Assembly (NCBI RefSeq): GCF_015291645.1
Contig: NZ_CP030055.1
Span: 6,200,001-6,264,000 of the forward strand
Direction: 5' to 3'
From: Bradyrhizobium sp. CCBAU 53340
GTDB lineage: Bacteria; Pseudomonadota; Alphaproteobacteria; Rhizobiales; Xanthobacteraceae
Length of the DNA: 64,000 bases
The notes under the pieces: model-generated
The model's input: only the letters and a program-made list of their open reading frames with translations
Databases searched by the model: none
Told to the model about the DNA's origin: nothing
Translations under genes and position numbers: made by a program
In this document: positions 1 to 8,479 of the stretch, piece after piece
Position numbering within the stretch: position 1 is the first letter of the stretch
Layout: each line of letters opens with the position of its first letter

Positions 1-1
1 C

Positions 2-2698
2 GAGATGGCCGAGCGCACCCAGCACCAGGCCGAAGCCGCCCGCATCCAGGCGATCCGCGCCGCCGAAATGCCGGCGCTGCGCGATGCCGAAGCGCGCGCC
101 GCTGCGGGCCTTCAGCGCCTGACCAATGCCCGCGAGCTGCTCGACCGCGAGGAAGAACGCGCCAAGGAGCGTGTCGCCGAGCTCGAGCGCCGTCTCGCCC
201 AGTTCGAAGGCGACATTTCCCGTGCGCAGCAACAGACGATGGACGCAGACGTCGCGCTGCAGCGGCTCGACACCGAAGACGCCGAGCTGAAGGAAGAGAT
301 CAAGTCGCGCGTCGAGAAGCGCTCCGGCGTCGACGAGCGCGTCGGCGAGGCCGAGGCGGTGCTGACCGAGACCGAGCAGCAATTCGCCGAGCTCACCACT
401 GCGCTCGCCGACCTCACCGCCAAGCGCAACCAGCTCGAGGCCAACGTCCGCACCCACCGCGACAAGCTCGCCCGTCTCGACCAGGAGATCGCGAATGTCA
501 CGGCGGAAGAGCAGAAGCTGGCCGCCGACACCGGCGGCTTCGGCGATCTCGACGAGCTGACCGCCGCGGTCGAGACCGCCGAGCAGACGCTGGCGGCTTC
601 GGAAGCCGCAGCTCAAGCGAGCGAAGCCGCGCATGTCGCCGCGCGACAGACGCTGGAAGCCTCGCGCTCCCCGCTGGTCGAAGCCGACAAGCGCGTGCAG
701 CGGCTCGACACGGAAGCGCGCACGATCTCCAAGATCGTCAACGGCGAGACCAAGAATCTGTGGCCGCCGATCATCGACGGCATCACCGTCGACAAGGGCT
801 TTGAAAAGGCGATCGGCGCTGCGCTCGGCGACGATCTCGATGCGCCGATCGACCCCTCGGCGCCGATGCGCTGGACCAATGTCGGACACGCCGAAGGCGA
901 TCCGGAACTGCCCGAAGGCGTCACCCCGCTTGCCAACCACGTACAGGCGCCGGCCGAGCTGACGCGCCGCCTGGCGCAGATCGGCGTGGTGCCGCGCGAG
1001 CGTGGCGCCGAGCTGGTCTCTCAGCTCAAGACCGGTCAGCGGCTGGTCTCGCCCGAGGGCGACGTCTGGCGCTGGGACGGCTTTGTTGCCGCCGCCCACG
1101 CCCCGACCGGCGCTGCACGACGCCTCGCCGAGCGCGCCCGCCTCGTCGACATCGAGAACGAGCTCGAGCAGGCCCGCATCGACGCGCAGATCAAGCGCCA
1201 GGCGCTCGAGAATGCCGAGTCCGAATTGCAGATGGCGGCCAGCACCGAAGGCGCCAGCCGCGAGGCCATGCGTGCCGCGCAGCGCGAGCTGAACGTCGCG
1301 CGCGAGCGCCACGCCGCCGCCGAGCGCGAGATCAGCCGCCACGCCGCCCGCAAGGCGACGCTGTCGGAAGCGCACAGCCGTCTCGCCGCCGACCGCGCCG
1401 AGGCCGAGGCCGCCTACGAATACGCCGAGGCCGGCATCAGCGAACTGCCGTCGAGCGAGGATACCGAGACGCGTCTTGCCGCCGTCCGCAGCGACATCGA
1501 AAACCATCGCCGTATCGCCGCCCAGGTCCGCGCCGAGGCGCAGGCCCTGGCGCGCGAGGCTGAGCTTGCTGACCGCCGCGTGCAGGCGATCCTCGCCGAA
1601 CGCACCGAGTGGCAGAACCGCAAGGAGAGCGCGGCCTCCCACATCGACACCATCCAGGCGCGCATCGCCGAACTCACGATCGAGCGCAGCGAACTCGAGA
1701 ACGCGCCTGCCGTGTTCGCCGAGAAGCGCAGCGCGCTGATCACCGAGATCGAATACGCCGAGAACGACCGCCGCATGGCGGCTGATGCGCTCGCAACCGC
1801 CGAGACCGCGATGGCCGAGACCGATCGCGTCGCCAAACTGACGCTTGAAGCGCTGTCGAGCGCGCGCGAGGCCACCGCCCGCGCCGAAGAGCGCATGGAA
1901 GGCGCCCGGCGCCGGCTCGAGGACATCGAGCGCGAAATCCGCGACATGCTCGAAGTCGAGCCGCAGGCGGTTGCCGGCCTTGCCGAGATCGAGCCCGGCG
2001 CCGAGCTGCCGCCGCTGCACGACATCGAGGAAGACCTCGAAAAGATGCGCCGCGACCGCGAGCGCCTGGGTGCGGTGAATCTGCGCGCCGAGGAAGAGCT
2101 GCGCGAGGTCGAGACCCAGCACACCGGCCTCGTCACCGAGCGCGACGACCTGGTCGAGGCCATCAAGCGGCTGCGCCAGGGCATCCAGAGCCTCAACAAG
2201 GAAGCGCGCGAGCGCCTCTTGACCTCGTTCGAGGTCGTCAACAACCACTTCAAGCGCCTGTTCGTCGAGCTGTTCGGCGGCGGCGAGGCCGCGCTGCACC
2301 TGATCGAGAGCGACGATCCGCTGGAAGCCGGTCTCGAAATTATCGCCAAGCCGCCGGGCAAGAAGCCGCAGACGCTGTCGCTGCTGTCGGGCGGTGAGCA
2401 GGCGCTGACCGCGATGGCGCTGATCTTCGCGGTGTTCTTGACCAACCCCTCGCCGATCTGCGTGCTGGACGAAGTCGACGCGCCGCTCGACGACCACAAC
2501 GTCGAACGGTATTGCAACCTCCTGCACGAAATGACCGGCTCGACCGACACGCGCTTCATCATCATCACGCACAATCCGATCACGATGGCGCGGATGAACC
2601 GCCTGTTCGGCGTCACCATGGCCGAGCGCGGCGTCTCCCAGCTCGTCTCGGTGAGCCTCGCCGAAGCTGTGGACATTCTCGACCAGAACGTGGCGTGA
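2..2698 (+). CDS. smc: Chromosome segregation ATPase SMC, 3' part (5' end outside window)
   Basis: The open frame runs in from the left edge, so the N-terminal Walker A domain is missing; about 897 residues remain, roughly three quarters of a usual SMC. Seen in order: coiled coil rich in Glu, Arg and Ala (visible residues 1-245), the globular hinge (about 250-365), a second long coiled coil, and the C-terminal ABC head with the signature LSGGEQ (about 794-799) and the Walker B and D-loop stretch VLDEVDAPLDDHN (about 820). SMC dimers with ScpA/ScpB organise and segregate the chromosome. The first in-frame ATG at 5 is internal to the coil and not the true start. An imperfect hairpin separates it from the next gene. 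Confidence 0.97.
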   Translation, partial: EMAERTQHQAEAARIQAIRAAEMPALRDAEARAAAGLQRLTNARELLDREEERAKERVAELERRLAQFEGDISRAQQQTMDADVALQRLDTEDAELKEEIKSRVEKRSGVDERVGEAEAVLTETEQQFAELTTALADLTAKRNQLEANVRTHRDKLARLDQEIANVTAEEQKLAADTGGFGDLDELTAAVETAEQTLAASEAAAQASEAAHVAARQTLEASRSPLVEADKRVQRLDTEARTISKIVNGETKNLWPPIIDGITVDKGFEKAIGAALGDDLDAPIDPSAPMRWTNVGHAEGDPELPEGVTPLANHVQAPAELTRRLAQIGVVPRERGAELVSQLKTGQRLVSPEGDVWRWDGFVAAAHAPTGAARRLAERARLVDIENELEQARIDAQIKRQALENAESELQMAASTEGASREAMRAAQRELNVARERHAAAEREISRHAARKATLSEAHSRLAADRAEAEAAYEYAEAGISELPSSEDTETRLAAVRSDIENHRRIAAQVRAEAQALAREAELADRRVQAILAERTEWQNRKESAASHIDTIQARIAELTIERSELENAPAVFAEKRSALITEIEYAENDRRMAADALATAETAMAETDRVAKLTLEALSSAREATARAEERMEGARRRLEDIEREIRDMLEVEPQAVAGLAEIEPGAELPPLHDIEEDLEKMRRDRERLGAVNLRAEEELREVETQHTGLVTERDDLVEAIKRLRQGIQSLNKEARERLLTSFEVVNNHFKRLFVELFGGGEAALHLIESDDPLEAGLEIIAKPPGKKPQTLSLLSGGEQALTAMALIFAVFLTNPSPICVLDEVDAPLDDHNVERYCNLLHEMTGSTDTRFIIITHNPITMARMNRLFGVTMAERGVSQLVSVSLAEAVDILDQNVA

Positions 2699-2706
2699 TA
2701 TCTCTG

Positions 2707-2746
2707 CCGTCATTTCGCTCTTGCCCAGCAGAAAGCGGAATGACGG
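2707..2746. repeat. Intergenic hairpin, 13-bp arms
   Basis: CCGTCATTTCGCT (2707-2719) pairs with AGCGGAATGACGG (2734-2746), with one G-T wobble, across a 14-base loop. It lies between smc and the methyltransferase gene. No T-run follows, so it looks more like a REP-type or mRNA-stability element than a classical terminator. Confidence 0.55.
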
Positions 2747-2755
2747 TAGGTCAAC

Positions 2756-3733
2756 ATGATCACACCCAACCTCCCCGCCGAACTGAAAGCCGCGCTCGAC
2801 GGCAAGCTGCAGGGCTTCTCCCGCACCGACGCCGCGCAGCGCTCGCAAAAGATCTCGACCACCTATCGTTCAGGCGGGGGCTCCGGCACGATCAAGTCGG
2901 AAGCGGATGCGCTGGCCTATGCGCTGGCGCGGATGCCGGCGACCTACGCGGCCGTGGCGGCCAGCCTGAGCGCGCTCGCCGAGATTGCCCCCGACTTCGT
3001 GCCGGAGACGCTGCTCGACGTCGGCGCAGGTCCCGGCACGGCGAGCTGGGCCGCGGCGGAGGCATTCTCTTCGTTACGAGATTTTACCCTGCTCGATGCC
3101 AACGCCACCTTGAGCCGGCTCGCGCTCGAGCTAGCACGCGACAGCACACGCCTGGCTGACTGCCGCTATTTGCCCGGCGATGCCGCCACCAACCTCGCCG
3201 AGGTCTCGCAGGCCGATCTTGTCGTCGCAAGCTACATCATCGGCGAGCTCAGCGAGAGCGATCAGCGCAAGCTCGCGGAGACGATGTGGACCAAAGCGCG
3301 CCACGCGCTGCTCGTGATCGAGCCGGGCACACCCGCCGGCTACGACCGCATTCTCGCGCTGCGCCAGCAGCTGATTGCGCTAGGTGCTTATGTCGCCGCG
3401 CCCTGCCCGCACGAAAAGCCCTGCCCGCTCGTCGCGCCCGATTGGTGCCATTTCAACCAGCGCCTGCCGCGCTCGCAGGCGCACCGCCAGATCAAGGGCG
3501 CCGAAGTCCCGTTCGAGGACGAACGCTTCATCTACGTCGCCTTGACCCGCACGCCGCCGGCGGCGCGTGCCGCGCGCGTGCTGGCGCCGCCGGATGTCGG
3601 CAAGGCTGAGATCACAGCCAAGCTCTGCACCGAGAACGGCGCGGGCGTCACCAAGGTGCCGCGGCGCGACAAGGCCGCCTACGCAGACGCAAGGCGGTGG
3701 CGCTGGGGTGATGCTGTTCTGCCCGAAAGTTAA
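2756..3733 (+). CDS. Rsm22-like ribosomal small-subunit methyltransferase
   Basis: 325 aa. A SAM-binding motif I, LLDVGAGPGT, lies at about residues 86-95. The Cys-rich stretch CPHEKPCPLVAPDWCHF in the C-terminal half is the metal-binding signature of the Rsm22 family, followed by the conserved RLPRSQ. Members associate with the small ribosomal subunit (mitochondrial in eukaryotes); the bacterial substrate is not established, so the role is inferred. The start at 2756 is preceded by AGGT. It lies 57 bases after smc in the same direction and could share its transcript. Confidence 0.82.
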   Translation: MITPNLPAELKAALDGKLQGFSRTDAAQRSQKISTTYRSGGGSGTIKSEADALAYALARMPATYAAVAASLSALAEIAPDFVPETLLDVGAGPGTASWAAAEAFSSLRDFTLLDANATLSRLALELARDSTRLADCRYLPGDAATNLAEVSQADLVVASYIIGELSESDQRKLAETMWTKARHALLVIEPGTPAGYDRILALRQQLIALGAYVAAPCPHEKPCPLVAPDWCHFNQRLPRSQAHRQIKGAEVPFEDERFIYVALTRTPPAARAARVLAPPDVGKAEITAKLCTENGAGVTKVPRRDKAAYADARRWRWGDAVLPES

Positions 3734-3868
3734 CCTCGTCGCCCGCTTTTCCCTTGAACTCGGACGGCCCTCGATCCGACCAAGTCTTACCTTCCCTCCG
3801 CGCGGGGCTCTCCCCCGGCTCCATTTTAGTTTAGGCTGTCCGCTCCAATTCCCTTTCAGGAGTTCTCC

Positions 3869-4429
3869 ATGTCGACCGGCTGGATCGTTCTCGGCGTCAT
3901 CGTCGTCCTCGTGCTGTTCGCCTTCAGCGCCTACAACCGGCTGGTGGCGTTGGGCCAGCGCGTCAGCCAAGCCTTTGCCGACGTCGACGTGCAGCTCAAG
4001 CAGCGTCATGACCTGATCCCGAACCTGGTCGAGACCGTGAAGGGCTACGCCTCGCACGAGCGCGGCACGCTCGACGACGTCATCAAGGCGCGTAATTCGG
4101 CGATGTCGGCGCAGGGACCTGCGCAGGTGTCCGCCGCCGAGAACCAGCTCTCCGGCGCGCTCGGCCGGCTGATCGCGCTGTCGGAGGCCTATCCCGACCT
4201 CAAGGCCAATGCCAACTTCCAGCAGCTTGCGAGCGAGCTCTCCGACCTCGAAAACAAGATCGCGGCGAGCCGCCGCTTCTTCAACAACGCGGTCCAGGAA
4301 TACAACACCGGCATCCAGCAGATGCCCGCCGCTTTGTTCGCCGGCATGTTCGGCTTCACCAGGAAGGACTTCTTCGATCTCGGCACGAGCCGCACCGAGG
4401 TCGAGGCCGCGCCTCAGGTGAAGTTCTGA
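3869..4429 (+). CDS. lemA: LemA family protein
   Basis: 186 aa. One N-terminal membrane helix (about residues 4-22) is followed by the conserved LemA block YNRLVALGQRVSQAFADVDV and QRHDLIPNLVETVKGY, then helical repeats. AGGAGTTCTCC stands directly before the ATG. LemA proteins are membrane-anchored with the helical part mostly outside the cytoplasm; their biochemical function is unclear, but they are very often paired with an M48 protease, as here, 37 bases downstream. The pair is probably one operon for envelope quality control (inference). Confidence 0.92.
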   Translation: MSTGWIVLGVIVVLVLFAFSAYNRLVALGQRVSQAFADVDVQLKQRHDLIPNLVETVKGYASHERGTLDDVIKARNSAMSAQGPAQVSAAENQLSGALGRLIALSEAYPDLKANANFQQLASELSDLENKIAASRRFFNNAVQEYNTGIQQMPAALFAGMFGFTRKDFFDLGTSRTEVEAAPQVKF

Positions 4430-4466
4430 GCTGAGCCGACAGGCTGACCTGACAGGGCAACGCGTC

Positions 4467-5696
4467 ATGGCCGCGTATGGTCTCTACACGCACATCGCCT
4501 CGAACAAGTTTCGTTCGATGCTGCTGCTCGGCGGCCTGTTCGCGCTTGTCTACGTGCTGGTCTATGCCGGCGCTCTCGTTGCCGAGGTCGTCATCAACGG
4601 CAACGGGACCGTCGCCTATTATCTGACCCGCGCCTTCCACGATTTGATCGTCGCCGCGCCCGTTGCGACGATCGTGACGGCCGCCTGGATCGTGATCGCC
4701 TATTTCTTCCACCAGTCGATGATCGACGCGGTGACCGGCGGCCATGACGTCTCGCGGCAGGAGGAACCGCGGCTCTACAACCTGCTCGAAAACCTCTGTA
4801 TCTCGCGCGGCATCACCATGCCGAAGCTGAAGATCATGGACTCTCCGGCGCTGAACGCCTTCGCGACCGGACTCAACCCGCGGCAATATTCCGTCACCGT
4901 CACCACGGGTCTCCTGAATGCCCTGAACGACCAGGAGATCGAGGCGGTGCTGGGCCACGAACTGACCCACATCAAGAACGGCGACGTGCAGCTGATGGTG
5001 GTCGCCGTCATCATCGCCGGCGTGGTCGGCTTCTTCGGCGAATTGTTCTTCCGCCTGTTCACAAATTTCAGCTGGAGCTCGGGCGGCGGATCGTGGTCGT
5101 CCGGGTCTTCCTCGTCCCGATCGTCCTCGTCGAGCGACAACAAGAACTCCGGCAGCGGCGCGGTGATCGTGATCATCATCGCGGTCGTGCTGATCGTGGT
5201 GGCCTGGCTGATGTCGCAGGTGGTGAAGCTCGCACTGTCGCGCTCGCGCGAATACCTTGCCGATGCCGGCTCCGTCGAACTGACGAAAAACCCCGACGCC
5301 ATGATCTCGGCACTGCGCAAGATCGAAGGCCGCGGCGAGCTGCCGGGTGCGACCTCGGCGGTGATGGAGCTCTGCGTCGACAATCCGCGCGAAGGCTTTG
5401 CCGATCTGTTCGCAACCCACCCCTCGGTGCAGTCCCGCGTCGACGCGCTGGTCAAGTTTGCCGGCGGCCATGATCCCGGTCCGCTGCCGCCGCCCGCTGA
5501 GGAAACGGAGCAGCCCGAGAGCGACGCCTCCGAGGCACAGGCCGACGCGCAGGATGCTCCACCTCCGGTCCCGCATGGCCCGTGGAACGATCCAGGCGAC
5601 TCGCCGGCTCCACCGCCCGTGCCAGCGCCAAGCCCTGCCGGAACCGCAAGCGGTAATCCACTGGGCAATCCCATGGGTCCCTGGGGCCGCCACTGA
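4467..5696 (+). CDS. M48 family membrane zinc metalloprotease (HtpX-like)
   Basis: 409 aa. Membrane helices lie near residues 17-40 and 62-82. The zinc-binding HELTH motif is at 164-168 and the third-ligand region SREYLADAGSVEL lies after a further pair of helices. A Ser-rich linker (about 210-232) separates them, and the C-terminus from about 335 is an acidic and Pro-rich tail of low complexity, longer than in E. coli HtpX. Known role of the family: degradation of damaged or misfolded membrane proteins. The LemA partner directly upstream supports this assignment. Confidence 0.9.
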   Translation: MAAYGLYTHIASNKFRSMLLLGGLFALVYVLVYAGALVAEVVINGNGTVAYYLTRAFHDLIVAAPVATIVTAAWIVIAYFFHQSMIDAVTGGHDVSRQEEPRLYNLLENLCISRGITMPKLKIMDSPALNAFATGLNPRQYSVTVTTGLLNALNDQEIEAVLGHELTHIKNGDVQLMVVAVIIAGVVGFFGELFFRLFTNFSWSSGGGSWSSGSSSSRSSSSSDNKNSGSGAVIVIIIAVVLIVVAWLMSQVVKLALSRSREYLADAGSVELTKNPDAMISALRKIEGRGELPGATSAVMELCVDNPREGFADLFATHPSVQSRVDALVKFAGGHDPGPLPPPAEETEQPESDASEAQADAQDAPPPVPHGPWNDPGDSPAPPPVPAPSPAGTASGNPLGNPMGPWGRH

Positions 5697-5859
5697 GCGT
5701 GCAAGCTGCCCCGTCTTCGGCTGATTTCACGGCATCCGGGAAAAACCTCAGGAATTGCCGCAACCGGAGCCTGCGGAATTGAATTCTCCCTTGTTTCTGC
5801 CATGTTCGCGCCCAACAGCAGACTCGGGACCATCCTTGAGACATCGATTTGGGGCCCGG

Positions 5860-5881
5860 CCGATTGCGACCTTGCAATCGG
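5860..5881. promoter_or_regulatory. Perfect inverted repeat upstream of ParA-like gene
   Basis: CCGATTGC (5860-5867) and GCAATCGG (5874-5881) form 8-bp arms around GACCTT. The element ends 22 bases before the ATG at 5904. It could be an operator or a 5'-UTR hairpin; the sequence alone does not decide. Confidence 0.35.
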
Positions 5882-5903
5882 GGGCGCGCGTTAGGGGACA
5901 GCA

Positions 5904-6656
5904 ATGGCAAAGCCGGCAGTGGTAGTGGTGGGCGCGGATAAGGGCGGGGTCGGCAAGACCACGGTGTCGCGCACTTTGCTCGATTATTTTTCCGCCAACA
6001 ACGTGCCGACGCGCGCGTTCGACACGGAGTCGCCGCGGGGAACGCTGAAGCGCTTCCACCCCGAGATCACCGAAATCGTCGACATGACGACGACGGCCGA
6101 TCAGATGAAGATTTTTGACACGCTCAACGCCGTCAGCCCTTCGGTCACTGTCATCGACGTCCGCGCCGGCCTGCTCTCGCCCGCACTGGCCTCGCTGCGC
6201 GACATCGGCTTCCTCGACGCCGCCAAGGCCGGCCAGATCACCTTCGCGGTGTTCCACATCCTGGGCCCCTCGATCGCCTCGCTGGAGGAGATCGCCGAGA
6301 CGGCCGGCTTCATGACCGGCGCGAAATATTTCCTGGTGAAGAACTTCATCAACGATACCCAGTTCTTCCAGTGGGACCAGGCGACCTATAATTCCTACTT
6401 CCACCGCATCAAGGACGCGACCGAGCTGACCATCCCGAAGCTCAACGAAATGGCCTATGAGCAGGTCGAGGTGTCCTCGGTCCCGTTCCTGAAATTCGTT
6501 GCCAACAAGGGGATCAACGACGAGGCCGCCAACTACTCCTTCGTGCTGCGCGGCTATGTCCGGCACTGGCTGGCCAATGTCTGGAGCGAATTCGACCGCA
6601 TTCGCTTGACCGACATCGTCGGTTCGAAGCCCGTGACCCGCAACAGCGAAAAATAG
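5904..6656 (+). CDS. ParA/MinD-like P-loop ATPase
   Basis: 250 aa. A deviant Walker A GADKGGVGKTT sits at about residues 10-20, with both lysines expected in the ParA/MinD class. VIDVRAG (about 82-88) occupies the Walker B region. No DNA-binding domain is seen, and no parB or parS is next to it, so it is not a normal plasmid or chromosome partition gene. AGGGGACAGCA precedes the ATG. A second shorter P-loop protein follows after 59 bases; the two probably work together. Cargo or role unknown. Confidence 0.75.
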   Translation: MAKPAVVVVGADKGGVGKTTVSRTLLDYFSANNVPTRAFDTESPRGTLKRFHPEITEIVDMTTTADQMKIFDTLNAVSPSVTVIDVRAGLLSPALASLRDIGFLDAAKAGQITFAVFHILGPSIASLEEIAETAGFMTGAKYFLVKNFINDTQFFQWDQATYNSYFHRIKDATELTIPKLNEMAYEQVEVSSVPFLKFVANKGINDEAANYSFVLRGYVRHWLANVWSEFDRIRLTDIVGSKPVTRNSEK

Positions 6657-6718
6657 TTGCAGAGCCCGAGCTGATACGGCTGGATTGGGCTGTAAGTTGG
6701 CTCAGATAATAGCCTGTG

Positions 6719-7387
6719 ATGCCCGCGACGCCCGTCTACATCATCTGCTCGCCACGCCCGCAGGTCGGCAAGACGCTGCTGGCGCGGCTGCTCACGGAAT
6801 TCCTGCTGCTCAAGAACGGCAACGTCGCGGCCTTTGACGTCAATCTGAAGGAGCCATCGCTGCTCGATTACCTGCCGAAGGTGACCGAGACCGCCGACGT
6901 GATCGACACCTACGGCAAAATGCAGCTGATGGACCGCGTCATCGTCGATGACGGCCTCGCCAAGGTCATCGACCTCGGCTTCCACGCCTTCGACGAGTTC
7001 TTCAAGATGACCGACGAGATCGGCCTGCTCAAGGAAGCAGCGCGCCGGCACGTCGCGCCACAGATCCTGTTCATGGCCGACACCGACCGCGTCTCGGCCC
7101 GCGCCCATGAGATGCTGCGCCAGCAGCTCCCACGGATGAACCTGATCACCGTCGACAATGAGTTCGTCATCCGCGGCGAGCTGCCCCCCGCGATGGAAGG
7201 CGGCCGGCTGTTCCGCCTGCCGGCGCTGCCCGGCTTTCTCAAGACCTATATCGACCGGCTGAACTTCAGTTTTACCGGCTATCTGCGCCAGGAGAAGGAT
7301 TCCTCGACCGAGCTGCACCAGTGGACCCGACGGAATTACCTCGCCTTCCGCGAGCTCGAGCTCAACCTGATCCTGCAGCGATCCTGA
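6719..7387 (+). CDS. Second ParA-like P-loop protein, variant Walker A
   Basis: 222 aa from ATG 6719 (a GTG directly before it, 6716, is also possible). The N-terminus reads SPRPQVGKTLLARLL, a P-loop that keeps the catalytic GKT lysine but lacks the extra ParA signature lysine present in the neighbour. The rest is about as long as a minimal MinD fold, with VNLKEPSLLDYLP early on. The C-terminus is Arg/Leu rich. It follows the first ATPase in the same direction. Function unknown; I infer a two-component P-loop pair. Confidence 0.65.
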   Translation: MPATPVYIICSPRPQVGKTLLARLLTEFLLLKNGNVAAFDVNLKEPSLLDYLPKVTETADVIDTYGKMQLMDRVIVDDGLAKVIDLGFHAFDEFFKMTDEIGLLKEAARRHVAPQILFMADTDRVSARAHEMLRQQLPRMNLITVDNEFVIRGELPPAMEGGRLFRLPALPGFLKTYIDRLNFSFTGYLRQEKDSSTELHQWTRRNYLAFRELELNLILQRS

Positions 7388-7409
7388 AATATTTTATCCG
7401 GGTAATATT
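7388..7409. promoter_or_regulatory. AT-rich imperfect palindrome, candidate promoter/operator
   Basis: AATATT (7388-7393) recurs at 7404-7409 around TTATCCGGGT, giving an imperfect dyad centred on CCGGG. It is the only AT-rich stretch between the second ATPase and the GIY-YIG gene. Confidence 0.3.
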
Positions 7410-7471
7410 GACGCCGAACGTCGCAGCCGCTACAGGGCTTGGGCAACAGCGTCCTTAGCAAGGCCCCTCCC

Positions 7472-7804
7472 GTGAGCACCGACCGCAAAGCAGCCATCGC
7501 CGCCTACAAGGAGCGGAAGACGATTGCCGGCATCTATGTCGTGCGCTGCGCCGCCTCCGGCGAGGTCTGGGTCGGCCAAGCCCCGAACCTCGAGACCATC
7601 CAGAACCGCACCAGCTTCACCCTGCGCCAGGGCAGCCACCCCTGCCGCAGCCTCCAGGCCGCCTGGAACATACACGGCGAGGCCGGCCTGACGTTTGGCG
7701 AATGCGAGCGTCTGGAGGATGAGGAGAGCGGCTATGTCAGGAACGCGCTGCTGAAGGAGCGCGTGGCGCATTGGCGCGCCGAGTTGAAGGCGGAGGCGAT
7801 CTAG
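7472..7804 (+). CDS. GIY-YIG nuclease family protein
   Basis: 110 aa from the GTG at 7472; an in-frame TTG at 7439 would add 11 residues. The motif GIYVVRC, about 12 residues, then WVGQA matches the GIY-YIG core with the second half degenerated (YIG to WVG). The usual downstream Arg and Glu region is present as a short helix-rich tail. Small GIY-YIG proteins act as endonucleases in repair or as mobile-element enzymes; the specific role here is unknown. It ends 16 bases before the stop of apt, transcribed toward it. Confidence 0.72.
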   Translation: MSTDRKAAIAAYKERKTIAGIYVVRCAASGEVWVGQAPNLETIQNRTSFTLRQGSHPCRSLQAAWNIHGEAGLTFGECERLEDEESGYVRNALLKERVAHWRAELKAEAI

Positions 7805-7820
7805 GGATCGCCGCGACTTC

Positions 7821-8360
<540 letters not shown>

Positions 8361-8386
8361 GGTGATCTCGCTTTGGTTTTTCCACC

Positions 8387-8470
8387 GTCGTTGCGAGCGA
8401 AGCGAAGCAATCCAGATCTTCTCCGCGGCAGCAGTCTGGATTGCTTTGTCGCTTCGCTCCTCGCAATGAC
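8387..8470. repeat. Long imperfect inverted repeat (REP-like)
   Basis: The left arm near 8387-8416 (GCGAAGCAATCCAGA at its inner end) pairs with the right arm near 8434-8470 (TCTGGATTGCTTTGTCGCTT at its inner end). It lies between trpEG and apt. Reading through it gives the peptide [10 protein letters not shown], which I recall from many spurious Bradyrhizobium gene calls; this points to a dispersed element. Confidence 0.7.
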
Positions 8471-8479
8471 AGCCCTCAC

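Noticed and set aside
1414..2676. A 420-codon frame on the minus strand across smc
   Set aside because: Ser- and Arg-rich low-information protein opposite a conserved gene; GC-content shadow.
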